Origin: Leucaena leucocephala
Lineage: Eukaryota; Streptophyta; Magnoliopsida; Fabales; Fabaceae
DNA: 64,000 nt
Direction of reading: 5' to 3'
NCBI GenBank assembly: GCA_037074615.1
Contig: CM073563.1
Coordinates: 14,678,501 to 14,742,500 of the forward strand
Part shown: positions 42,518 to 52,608 of the stretch, piece after piece
Layout: each line of letters opens with the position of its first letter
Numbering within the stretch: position 1 is the first letter of the stretch
The notes under the pieces: generated by a model
Told to the model about the DNA's origin: nothing
What the model saw: the letters and a program-made list of their open reading frames with translations, nothing else
Database searches by the model: none
Program-made: the position numbers and the translations under genes

Positions 42518-44366
42518 GAATATTCATTCTAGAATGCCACATTCCTCAAGATATGGGTCCATATAGGTCACAAAAGGGTCATCAATTGTTTCTAGTTTGA
42601 CTCAAATGGAGCAAAATTCTTGAACTTGTCTATACTTGTAACTCACCCCCAATCTCAACTTTCAATATGAGTTCTAGAATGTCACTTCTCCAAAGATGTG
42701 GGTCCATGTAGGTCACAAAGTGTCATCCATTTTTTCAAAGTACTTTTAGGAAAATGTAGCGAAACTCTGGCACTTCTCCCGACCATAATGAAAAGTCCCC
42801 ACCAATATCAACATTGAATATTCATTCTAGAATGCCACATTCCTCAAGATATGGGTCCATATAGGTCACAAAAGGGTCATCAATTGTTTCTAGTTTGACT
42901 CAAATGGAGCAAAATTCTTGAACTTGTCTATACTCGTAACTAACCCCCAATCTCAACTTTCAATATGAGTTCTAGAATGTCACTTCTCCAAAGATGTGGG
43001 TCCATGTAGGTCACAAAGTGTCATCCATTTTTTCAAAGTACTTTTAGGAAAATGTAGCGAAACTCTGGCACTTTTCCTGACCATAATGGAAATTCCCCAC
43101 CAATATCAACACTGACCATTCATTCTAGAATGCCACTTTCCTTAAGATATGGGTCCATATAGGTCACAACAGAGTCGTCAATTGTTCCAAGGTAGTTTTA
43201 CGCAAATGTAGCAAAACTTTGGCACTTCACTTTTCTATAGTGATAACTCACCCCAATCTCAACTTTTAATACGAATTCTATAACACCTATTTTCCTTAAG
43301 ATATGGGTCTATGTAGGTCACGGAAGAGTTATCCATTGTTTCAAGCTACTTCTAGGCAAATGAAGCAAAACCTTGGCACTTCTCCCGACCATAATGAAAG
43401 GTCCCCACCAATATCAACATTGAATATTCATTCTAGAATGCCACATTCCTCAAGATATGGGTCCATATAGGTCACAAAAGGGTCATCAATTGTTTCTAGT
43501 TTGACTCAAATGGAGCAAAATTCTTGAACTTGTCTATACTCGTAACTCACCCCCAATCTCAACTTTCAATATGAGTTCTAGAATGTCACTTCTCCAAAGA
43601 TGTGGGTCCATGTAGGTCACAAAGTGTCATCCATTTTTTCAAAGTACTTTTCGGAAAATGTAGCGAAACTCTGGCACTTTTCCTGACCATAATGGAAATT
43701 CCCCACCAATATCAACACTGACCATTCATTCTAGAATGCCACTTTCCTTAAGATATGGGTCCATATAGGTCACAACAGAGTCGTCAATTGTTCCAAGGTA
43801 GTTTTACGCAAATGTAGCAAAACTTTGGCACTTCACTTTTCTATAGTGATAACTCAACCCAATCTCAACTTTTAATACGAATTCTATAACACCTATTTTC
43901 CTTAAGATATGGGTCTATGTAGGTCACGGAAGAGTTATCCATTGTTTCAAGCTACTTCTAGGCAAATGAAGCAAAACCTTGGCACTTCTCCTGACCATAA
44001 TGAAAAGTCCCCACCAATATCAACATTGAATATTCATTCTAGAATGCCACATTCCTCAAGATATGGGTCCATATAGGTCACAAAAGGGTCATCAATTGTT
44101 TCTAGTTTGACTCAAATGGAGCAAAATTCTTGAACTTGTCTATACTTGTAACTCACCCCCAATCTCAACTTTCAATATGAGTTCTAGAATGTCACTTCTC
44201 CAAAGATGTGGGTCCATGTAGGTCACAAAGTGTCATCCATTTTTTCAAAGTACTTTTAGGAAAATGTAGCGAAACTCTGGCACTTTTCCTGACCACAATG
44301 GAAATTCCCCACCAATATCAACATTGAACATTCATTCTAGAATGCCACTTTGCTTAAGATATGGGT

Positions 44367-44371
44367 CCATA
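44367..44371. other. Target site duplication, left copy (ccata)
   Basis: The 5 bp immediately before the full-length retrotransposon, repeated at 57161-57165. The uninterrupted satellite reads gggtccatataggtcac, so gggt + ccata + taggtcac is restored when the element and one copy are removed. This fixes the element ends. Confidence 0.96.
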
Positions 44372-44576
44372 TGCAGAGTCCTTCTTGGGACTACAAAAGG
44401 TACCTCAGACGCAAGTTTTACGCACCAGCCTCTCGACTGCAATGCAACCTCCCGGTGGCAAAGCCGGTAGGCCATGTCGGGGTAAGAGCCAACGCTTCGT
44501 CCCACTCTCACGCAGTGAGAACCCCCGATCATGGTGAAGAATCTTAGCCATCTCATAACTTGCTCTGATACCAAAA
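44372..44576 (-). other. Former leader and primer site inside the 3' LTR
   Basis: On the minus strand, TGTAACA (ending at 44577) looks like an older LTR end. It is followed by TTT and then TGGTATCAGAGC at 44562-44573, the usual plant iMet-tRNA primer complement. The next ~190 bp are relatively GC-rich and leader-like, ending at the true LTR terminus CTCTGCA. Because the duplication ccata lies outside this segment, it was part of the LTR at the last integration. Confidence 0.8.
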
Positions 44577-46490
44577 TGTTACATCCTTACTTTTAACCTC
44601 AATTATACTCCATTAGAAGTGATTGGAACCAATTACATGATCATTTGCTTTGAAAATATCCATTTCCAAAAGATTTGCTTTCGGGTACTGTTCACTGTTA
44701 CTGTTCATTTGGTAATTCCAGAACATGTACCCTACTTTGAAAATTCATAACTAATTGTAGAAAAATCAAAATAATGTGGTTCCAATTTCTAATGAAATAT
44801 ATTTCATAAATATTTGAGGGAAAAATATGAAATTGAGGTTATCTTGTTCACATGAAATCAGTTTATTGGTTAAAAATCACTGTTCATTTGGTAAAATCTG
44901 GAAGTTCCAGTTTCTTTGCCTTAACTTTAAAAATTCGTTTCTCTTTGGTTACTTGTCCAAATGAACTGTGTTACATATGGAATTAAAGATCTAGACGTCC
45001 TCTTTAATATCACCAAATTTCATAGAAGAATTCGTTCATTTGATATATGAAATCATTGTGTGAACGTCACTGCCTCTCAGCACTCGTTTTATCTCAATTC
45101 CAGATCTTACTTCCAACTTTGGAAAATCATAACAATTCGGATACTTATCCAATTAAGGCGTTCTTGGTGTCCATTTAAAGGTCTGTATCTTAACTTTAAT
45201 CATGCCAAGTTTCAGACTAAAACACGTTGATTTGGGCATCATAAACATCGTCACATCACCATAGTCTCAAAACAGAATTACAGAACCATACACCATTCAA
45301 CCATACATACTATCATATGCTTCCATAAGGTTAAGTAACTCATGTGACTTATTATACAAACTCATTCATCTATGTTTACCCTTTTTCCATGTGAAGTTCC
45401 AGCACCTATAACAAGATTATGCATATGGAAGGAATGAGATTTCATGGAAATCCCAATAGCAAGTTACACAAACCATAATATCATGCATGAATAATTGAAT
45501 GCTTAACATGTTATCATGTGATGGGAGCTACTTCATAATAGCACATAAGCAAACTCTAACATGCATATTGTCATGACATAACTTGCAAGGAGTTGCAATC
45601 ATTCATACTTCATCATAACATGATGACATAAACTCAAGCTCAACCAAACACCATAATCAACAAGCAAGCAAAACAATTAAACAAACATGAGTTATAGTTA
45701 GGTATCCTTGCTACCTCTTAGCTATCTTGGTCAAGACCTTCTTGAAGTGCTTTCCTTCCTTCACAAATGTCAAAACCTAGCCATTACAACATAATATCAA
45801 GTTACAACTCAACTTGAAACCAAATCCAAGACTAGGTTTTCACTAGCTCCCTTTCTTTCTCTAATTTATGTTTCCTACTTCCACCTTTCCAAAATAAATT
45901 CTTATGGTTCATTTCCACATAATTTTTCATGTAGAATCCAAATATGAAATCAGAATTTCCAAAATCAAAACATACCAATTGCTACAGTACCAAACCGAAA
46001 TGCATGCTCTTGTTTTCCAAAAATTCTCATTTTGATTCCAATGCTTCCAATACTTGTTCTCCTACTTTATCCCCACACAATTTTCCATTTTAAACTCATT
46101 GGAAGCATCAAAATCATGAAATTCCATCATATGAACAGTACCACGTACAGTACCAGCAAGAACACAAAACCCTAAATCCAAACATACTTGAATTCCCAAG
46201 CTTATACCACTTGATTCTAGCTTGTTTAAGCTTGTCTAAACTATCCATAACATAAAACTCATATTTTAACCATATATGAGCATCACTTCCAGCAGCAACC
46301 ATAAGGGAAATAGAACATGAAAACCCCTTAAAACCATGAGCTAACCTACTAGAACAAAGCTCAAGATCAAGGGAGATGATTACCTTGCTTGTTACTTCAC
46401 TTTGGTTGCTTCTTTCTTGGTTGAATGGAAATTTTGCAAGAGTTTCCCTATGGTTCTCAAATCTGCCGCACATGGTCTGAAATGAGGGGG

Positions 46491-46499
46491 TATTTATAG
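46491..46499 (-). promoter_or_regulatory. TATA box of the 3' LTR
   Basis: The minus strand reads CTATAAATA followed by CCCCCTCATTTC, a good plant TATA context and identical to the 5' LTR copy. In the 3' LTR it could drive read-out into the satellite to the left. Confidence 0.7.
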
Positions 46500-47540
46500 A
46501 GAAATTTGGGTTGAAATGGATGGCCAAGATTGATTTGGTTACTATTTGATCTAAAGGCTCACATTTAATCTTGGATTTAACTTTTTCATAAAATAATAAT
46601 TATTACATCATGTGGGACAGCTCATGGGACACCTAAGAGGGTTAGGTGGCGTGCTGCACATGTGAAGAAGGTTCTGGAGAAATTCCAGTCCAATCCGGTA
46701 CCGATCGGAGCAGTTTCCCAACAACCGGACTGTTTTCTGTTCTGAATTTTTTTATAATATACCAGGATATGTATTATGTCCTGGAAATCAATATCTAGGC
46801 TTCTCATACCATTGAAATGATATATTAAATATTTATCTGCCATCCATCCCTTGGGAAATGACCAAAATACCCTTAGTGTCCTTTCCTGCACTGTACTAAC
46901 CCTAAGGGCAAAATCGTCATTTCACACCTCTTTACACTGCCTCAGGGCATATATTGATTCTATATAATCATATTTATACTATGTCCCACGTTTTTGGCCT
47001 GTCCATAATGATCAAAATGACCTCCATTCACTACTGGTACAGTATGGGCATCCAGGGGCATTTTCGTAATTTCACACTTTTCCTGGACTGCTCTGGTCTC
47101 TGGCCCTCATAACTGTCCAATCACCTTAATGGGCTTATGATGGCGCTATTTGGGCCTCAGTATGGGCTTATTGCCTGTATTGCCTTTATGGCCCAATTCA
47201 CAATATAGCTCCCCCGATCCTATTTATCGGGTATTTTATTTCACTGTAAAATTCCGTATGGCTTCTACAGGATTCCTTTTCTGACTCTGTCAGTTTTATA
47301 AATTCATATATTAAATATATGAATTTTCTATAAGGTCTTATCTGATTCTGAGATCTGAAAAATACTGTAATAATTCCTTCTGACTTCAGGAATTTATATC
47401 AATTAATCGGGACCTCAAATCAAAATTCTGTGTTGCGTTAAACTGACCGGAATATTTTTGTCTATCTACTGGTAAAATTTGGGTCTGATCTGATTTCGGG
47501 CATTTTTGGCCTGTTTTGGCTCAGCTTTTCCATATTTACA

Positions 47541-47671
47541 TTTAGGTCCCTTAACTTTTGAATAATTGAACTTTAGTCCCTGAACTTTTCATTAATTGCA
47601 TTTAGGTCCCTCCTTTTATTTCTACTTCAACTTTTTGTCTTCAAACTTTTCAATTTTCGTTTAGGTCCCTA
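47541..47671 (-). repeat. Degenerate short repeats in U3 of the 3' LTR
   Basis: The word tttaggtccct or a close variant occurs at 47541, 47572, 47601 and 47660, usually followed within a few bases by aactttt or a similar T-rich stretch. The copy in the other LTR is at 56905-57035. A possible enhancer-like or simple expansion element; function unproven. Confidence 0.6.
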
Positions 47672-47796
47672 TTATTTCCTTAGTTATGAATCCTTCCCTT
47701 TCATTTCTCAATCTGATACAATCTATTCCAAGAAACTCATATCCATTTCAGATAAACTGTACAGCTACATCAGGTCAGAAAATTGGGGATATGACA

Positions 47797-47810
47797 TTTC
47801 TCTCCCCCTT
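47797..47810 (-). other. Polypurine tract
   Basis: The minus strand reads AAGGGGGAGAGAAA directly before the 3' LTR start TGTCATATCC. This is the expected position and composition for the primer of plus-strand DNA synthesis. Confidence 0.93.
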
Positions 47811-47849
47811 AAAATAAATTTCGTCCTCGAAATTTACATTACATATATA

Positions 47850-50800
47850 TTAAGGAAATAGTTCAGGGTATACTTCTCTCATCCTTTCCTCTGCTTCCCA
47901 GGTAGCTTCACTCTCTGTTAATCCCTTCCAGACCACCTTAACTAGAGGGATCTGCTTATTTCGCAACTGCTTGACTTTTCTATCTACAATCTGTGCTGGT
48001 CCAACTTCATAAGTCAGGTCATCTCGCAGTGCAATGTCATCTTGTTCAATCACATGCGATGGATCTGGAACATACTTCTTTAACTGGGAAACATGGAAAA
48101 CATCATGAATTTTGCTGAGATGTGGAGGAAGAGCTAACTTGTAAGCCACTGATCCTACTCTTGAGAGGATCTGAAATGGCCCAATGTATCTAGGATGCAG
48201 CTTCTTCACTTTGATTGATCGTCCAGCTCCTGTCGTCGGAGTCAACTTAAGGAATACATGCTCTCCTTCTTCAAACTCCAACGGCTTCCTTCTGACATCA
48301 GCATAACTTTTCTGTCTGCTTTGAGCCGTCAGCAATCTCTTTCTAATCTTATCGATCTGTGCTGCTGTCTGGTCTACTATATCAGGACCAAACATCCTCC
48401 TTTCGCTCAACTCCACCCAGCATAAGGGAGATCTACACTTCCGTCCATACAATGCTTCAAATGGAGCCATCTGAATGCTAGCCTGATAACTATTGTTGTA
48501 GGCAAATTCTATCAACGGCAGATGGGTATCCCAACTCCCTTTGAAATCCAAGACACAAGCTCTCAACATATCCTCGAGCGTCTGGATCGTTCTCTCAGAT
48601 TGACCATCTGTCTGAGGATGGTAGGCTGTACTAAATCTGAGAGTAGTGTTCATTTCTTTATGTAAAGCACGCCAAAAGTTTGATGTAAACCGAGGATCTC
48701 TGTCAGAAATGATACTACTGGGAATACCATGTAGTCTAATAATCTCTTTTACATAAAGTTTCGCCAGCTTCTCCAGAGAATCCTTTTTATTGATTGCCAG
48801 GAAATGAGCCGACTTCGTTAATCGGTCAATTACCACCCATATAGCATCATGTTTAGTAGGAGTCATGGGCAGTCCTTCAACAAAATCCATGGCAATGCTG
48901 TCCCATTTCCACTCAGGTATCTCTAGCGGTTGTAATTTCCCTGCTGGCTTCTGATGCTCAACTTTCACCTTTTGACATGTCAAACATTTGGACACATAAT
49001 TTACAACATCTTTCTTCAATCCAGGCCACCAAAATAAGCTCTTAACATCATGATACATCTTGGTCATACCTGGATGTACTGTATACTTGCTTTTATGTGC
49101 CTCCTCTAGTATCTTTTCTCTCAATCCCATTGCATTGGGAATATATGGTCGTCCCCTAAATCGTAATAATCCATTTTGGGACACATCAAAGTTTTTAGTT
49201 TCCCCTCTTTCCAGCTTACCTTTGAAAATCTCAGCGAGTTTATCTTGCTCCTGAGCCTCTTTAATTTCATTCTCAATGAATGCTTTAATCTGCGTTCCTC
49301 CATAAGAACTTTCTGATGTCTGCATTTGATACAGAGGACTCCAATCTCGTACATCTTCTATCAGTTCTAGCTCTTTGATCATGAGACTAGCAACCTGCAC
49401 CACCTTTCTGCTCAAGGCATCGGCCACTACATTAGCTTTTCCTGGATGGTATTTGATCTGGAAATCATAATCCTTCAGAAATTCCATCCATCTCCGCTGC
49501 CTCATGTTTAATTCTTTCTGATCTTGCAGGTACTTCAGGCTTTTATGATCACAGTACAGTTCTATGGTAGCTCCATACAAGTAGTGCCTCCATATCTTAA
49601 GAGCATAAACTACCGCTGCAAGCTCCAAATCGTGAGTGGGATAATTCTCTTCATGTGGCTTTAACTGTCGAGAAGCATAGGCTACCACTCGTCCCTGCTG
49701 CATCAACACACATCCCAACCCCTGCTTGCTAGCATCAGTGTAGACTACATAAGTCTGAGTTGGGTCTGGAATAATCAGCACAGGAGTCGTGGTTAATCTC
49801 TGCTTTAGTTCATGAAAACTAGCCTCACACTTCTCATCCCACTTGAACTGCTGATTCTTTCTAGTCAGCTTGGTTAACGGTAGAGCAATTCGAGAAAAGT
49901 CCTTAATAAATCTCCTGTAATACCCTGCTAAGCCCAGAAAACTTCTGATCTCTGTCACTGTCCCTGGCTGTTCCCAGCTTAGCACTGCTTCAACTTTGCT
50001 AGGATCTACAGCTACCCCTTCGTGGGATATGACATGACCGAGAAATTTGACTTCTTGCAGCCAAAACTCACATTTACTAAGCTTAGCATAGAGTCGTTTC
50101 TCTTTAAGAGTACTAAGAACAATCCTCAAATGCTCTTCATGCTCTACAGCCGATTTGGAGTACACTAAGATATCATCAATGAAGACTACCACAAACTGAT
50201 CTAGATAAGGCCTGAAGATTCTATTCATGTAATCCATAAAAATTGCAGGCGCATTCGTTAGACCAAAGGGCATCACTAAGAATTCGAAATGTCCATAGCG
50301 AGTCCTAAACGCAGTCTTTGAAATATCATCTGCTTTGATTCTGAGTTGGTGGTAACCCGATCTCAGATCAATCTTAGAGAATAAGCTTGATCCAACCAAC
50401 TGGTCTAGCAAATCATCAATTCGGGGAAGAGGGTACTTATTCTTAACAGTAATCTTATTCAACTCCCGATAATCAATACACAATCTGAGACTGCCATCCT
50501 TCTTCTTGACAAATAACACTGGAGCACCCCACGGAGAAACACTGGGTCGGATGAAACCCTTCTCTAATAGCTCCTCTATCTGCTTCTTAAGTTCAATCAT
50601 CTCATTGGGAGCCATACGATATGGGGCTTTAGATACTGGTCCAGCTCCAGGTACGATGTCAATTGCAAACTCCACTTCTCGTTCTGGAGGCAATCCCTGA
50701 ATCTCCTTTGGAAAGACTTCAGGAAATTCTCTGACCACTGGAATCGCTTCAATTCCTTCTTCCACTTCTGCTTGAACAGAAAAGAAGACCATATATCCCT

Positions 50801-52412
50801 GACATCCTTTTCGTAAACATCTATCCGCTTGAGCCTCCGTCAGGAAATTCAGTTTCACTTCTGGATTCATATTTGGGGCTTGTGGACAAAGAACTAGAGT
50901 TTTGTTCTTACAATCCAGCATTATATTATTGGCAGACAACCAATTTAATCCAATTATGACATCAATCTCATGGAATGGCATGCATATTAGGTCAAGAGTA
51001 GTGCAACAACATTCATATCGAATGACACTATTTAGGCAGACATCTGATGTAACTACTTTAGCATTTGTAGGGGTTGTGACACATATGGCATAATGCATCT
51101 TGCTAATTGTAAGGCCCAAACGTTTAGCACATTCATAAGAAACAAAGGAATGACTTGCACCCGAATCAAACATAGCAATCACAGCATGATTATTGAGATA
51201 GATGATACCTTGGATCATCTCGGGTGATCTCTGCGCTTCTTCCCTTGTCATTGCAAACACTCGCCCTTGAGTGCGCGGCCTTTGATCATTAGCTGCTTGA
51301 GGACAACTCCTAGAGAAATGTCCAGGCTTCCCACATGTGTAACAGACATTCTGCCCCATCAAGCATGGTCTGTCTCCATGGTTCTTCCCGCATTTGTCAC
51401 ATACTCTAGACCTCTGATCTCTATTATTTGTGTTTCCCCTGTAATTCCCTCTGCTAGGTTTTCGGTTCTGCTGCCACTGCCTTTTCCTTTTCTTGTTATA
51501 GCCACTGCCACTGGCTGCATTTCTATTCTGGTTAGGTCTCTCAGGAACAGCAGTCTCTCTGCTCAACGGTCTCATCAGCATCCTGTGATTCAAGCTGTTC
51601 TCAATAATTCTGCAGGCCTCTACTGCTTTATTGAACTGATGATATTGTTGGGGGGTCATCTTATCCTTCAGAGTAGTATTCAATCCCCTGATCATCCTTT
51701 CCGTCATCCACCGCTCATCATCCACCTGTCGCAGGTAAGTGGAATATTGGGAAAAACGGATGAACTTTGCCAAGTATTCGTCAAATGATTCTTTTTCTCC
51801 TTGTCTCAGCACAAGGAATTCTGCTTCTCGTTCATCTCGTACTGACTGGGGAAAATACTTCTCATAAAACTGTTCAAGGAACACTTCCCACGTGATAGGA
51901 ATGTGCCTGGCCTGCAATACTAGCTCTGTGTTCTTCCACCATCTGTCAGCATCCCTTTCTAGCTGGTAGATTGCCATCTGTGCTTTACTCTCAGACGGAC
52001 AACCCAATACCTTGAAGATCTTCTCCAGTCTGCTGATCCAATCCTCCGCTTTCTGTACATCGAATGTTCCCTCGAATGTCGGAGGACTATGCTTACAAAA
52101 CTTAGCCATCCACTGTTGAATACCAGCAGGATCTACTGTCTGTCCTGTTTGTCTTGGCAGTTCTGTTGTCTGTTGAACCATCTCAGGTTCTGTATTAGCT
52201 GTACCTGCAGACTCTGGGTGTCTGAGGTTCTCCACTGCTTCAGCTACAGCTGTTGCTATAGCAGTATCCCTTTCCTGCTCACTCCTTGCTTGAGCAGCTT
52301 TTACTTCCTCTATCAGCTTCTGCTGCTGTTCCAGCCGTTCTAGAATCAACTGATTAATATCTCCGGCATTTTGGGGTTCACCCGAAGCACTAGCTCTTCT
52401 GGTTCTTACCAT
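47850..52412 (-). CDS. Gag-Pol polyprotein with chromodomain, 1,520 aa
   Basis: Single uninterrupted frame from an ATG in the context AACAAAATGG. Gag: a coiled-coil-like segment at ~18-62, a core at ~100-290, a basic stretch at ~305-335, then two zinc knuckles, C338-C341-H345-C350 (atypical spacing) and C357-C360-H365-C370. Protease: DSGAS from D416. Reverse transcriptase: first aspartate in KIDLRSGYHQ at D682, and FIDD at D746-D747. RNase H: YTDAS with D893. Integrase: H1106, H1113, C1143, C1146, then catalytic D1176, D1237 and E1273 (35 residues between the last two), and a GPF module at 1411-1413. A C-terminal chromodomain lies at ~1468-1520, ending WEAEERMREVYPELFP. All catalytic residues I looked for are present, so the protein is likely functional. 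The fused gag-pol frame needs no frameshift. In related elements the chromodomain directs insertion to heterochromatin, which fits the satellite target. Confidence 0.97.
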   Translation of the reverse strand: MVRTRRASASGEPQNAGDINQLILERLEQQQKLIEEVKAAQARSEQERDTAIATAVAEAVENLRHPESAGTANTEPEMVQQTTELPRQTGQTVDPAGIQQWMAKFCKHSPPTFEGTFDVQKAEDWISRLEKIFKVLGCPSESKAQMAIYQLERDADRWWKNTELVLQARHIPITWEVFLEQFYEKYFPQSVRDEREAEFLVLRQGEKESFDEYLAKFIRFSQYSTYLRQVDDERWMTERMIRGLNTTLKDKMTPQQYHQFNKAVEACRIIENSLNHRMLMRPLSRETAVPERPNQNRNAASGSGYNKKRKRQWQQNRKPSRGNYRGNTNNRDQRSRVCDKCGKNHGDRPCLMGQNVCYTCGKPGHFSRSCPQAANDQRPRTQGRVFAMTREEAQRSPEMIQGIIYLNNHAVIAMFDSGASHSFVSYECAKRLGLTISKMHYAICVTTPTNAKVVTSDVCLNSVIRYECCCTTLDLICMPFHEIDVIIGLNWLSANNIMLDCKNKTLVLCPQAPNMNPEVKLNFLTEAQADRCLRKGCQGYMVFFSVQAEVEEGIEAIPVVREFPEVFPKEIQGLPPEREVEFAIDIVPGAGPVSKAPYRMAPNEMIELKKQIEELLEKGFIRPSVSPWGAPVLFVKKKDGSLRLCIDYRELNKITVKNKYPLPRIDDLLDQLVGSSLFSKIDLRSGYHQLRIKADDISKTAFRTRYGHFEFLVMPFGLTNAPAIFMDYMNRIFRPYLDQFVVVFIDDILVYSKSAVEHEEHLRIVLSTLKEKRLYAKLSKCEFWLQEVKFLGHVISHEGVAVDPSKVEAVLSWEQPGTVTEIRSFLGLAGYYRRFIKDFSRIALPLTKLTRKNQQFKWDEKCEASFHELKQRLTTTPVLIIPDPTQTYVVYTDASKQGLGCVLMQQGRVVAYASRQLKPHEENYPTHDLELAAVVYALKIWRHYLYGATIELYCDHKSLKYLQDQKELNMRQRRWMEFLKDYDFQIKYHPGKANVVADALSRKVVQVASLMIKELELIEDVRDWSPLYQMQTSESSYGGTQIKAFIENEIKEAQEQDKLAEIFKGKLERGETKNFDVSQNGLLRFRGRPYIPNAMGLREKILEEAHKSKYTVHPGMTKMYHDVKSLFWWPGLKKDVVNYVSKCLTCQKVKVEHQKPAGKLQPLEIPEWKWDSIAMDFVEGLPMTPTKHDAIWVVIDRLTKSAHFLAINKKDSLEKLAKLYVKEIIRLHGIPSSIISDRDPRFTSNFWRALHKEMNTTLRFSTAYHPQTDGQSERTIQTLEDMLRACVLDFKGSWDTHLPLIEFAYNNSYQASIQMAPFEALYGRKCRSPLCWVELSERRMFGPDIVDQTAAQIDKIRKRLLTAQSRQKSYADVRRKPLEFEEGEHVFLKLTPTTGAGRSIKVKKLHPRYIGPFQILSRVGSVAYKLALPPHLSKIHDVFHVSQLKKYVPDPSHVIEQDDIALRDDLTYEVGPAQIVDRKVKQLRNKQIPLVKVVWKGLTESEATWEAEERMREVYPELFP

Positions 52413-52608
52413 TTTGTTTTACTATCGTAATAGAAAATAGGAAAGGAATATTATAATTAACATATTTTATATTTCATTCAAAACATAGCATACAGCAAGT
52501 TTAACATCATTACATAAACTCTTCATAACAGACACACATACATGTATTATGTCATTACTAGTCAAAAGTACATAGATTACAGCAACATTCATACATACAA
52601 CTATTACA
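52413..52608 (-). other. Spacer between extra ORF and gag-pol
   Basis: 196 bp, AT-rich, no ORF. On the minus strand it ends in a pyrimidine-rich run, CCTTTCCTATTTTC, then TATTACGATAG just before the gag-pol ATG. This resembles a 3' splice site. A splice acceptor would help a downstream ORF be translated, but no transcript evidence is available. Confidence 0.4.

Larger units (their letters stand above)
27347..44371 (+). repeat. Homogeneous satellite array, block B
   Basis: Continuation of block A. From 27428 to 44027 there are 21 tetramers (606 bp) and 13 dimers (298 bp: starts 27428, 31968, 32266, 33170, 33468, 33766, 34670, 34968, 36478, 37382, 37680, 37978, 42518), which sum exactly to 16,600 bp. 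The unit from 44028 has M1 and M2 and then, from 44326, enters an M3 variant (ctttgcttaag) typical of the right-hand domain before the retrotransposon interrupts it at 44372. No genes are present. Confidence 0.96.
44372..47796 (-). mobile_element. 3' LTR of the chromovirus, 3,425 bp
   Basis: On the minus strand it starts TGTCATATCCCC (at 47796) and ends GGACTCTGCA (at 44372). It matches the 5' LTR at a constant offset of 9,364 bp. The only difference I found by eye is T at 47496 against C at 56860. The last 205 bp (44372-44576) contain an internal primer-site-like motif. Several short reading frames in it, for example at 46114-46527 and 46622-46891, recur in the other LTR only because the LTRs are identical, and have no recognisable domain. 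Confidence 0.96.

Noticed and set aside
1..44371. CRISPR-like regular repeats
   Set aside because: Repeats are ~150-bp contiguous monomers without unique spacers; this is satellite DNA.
44332..44574. 80-codon minus frame beginning at the inner primer site, repeated at 53687-53938
   Set aside because: It starts at a non-ATG codon within the primer site and runs through the leader into unrelated sequence on each side.
44862..44867. AATAAA on the minus strand in the 3' LTR as poly(A) signal
   Set aside because: It lies ~1.6 kb after the predicted start site in AT-rich sequence; a single hexamer is not enough to place the R-U5 border.
46114..46891. 137- and 89-codon frames in the LTR, repeated at 55478-56255
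   Set aside because: The repeat reflects only LTR identity. The first frame spans the TATA box region and neither has a known domain.
51267..51788. 173-codon plus-strand frame inside gag-pol, and other plus-strand frames there
   Set aside because: Antisense shadows of the intact polyprotein frame.
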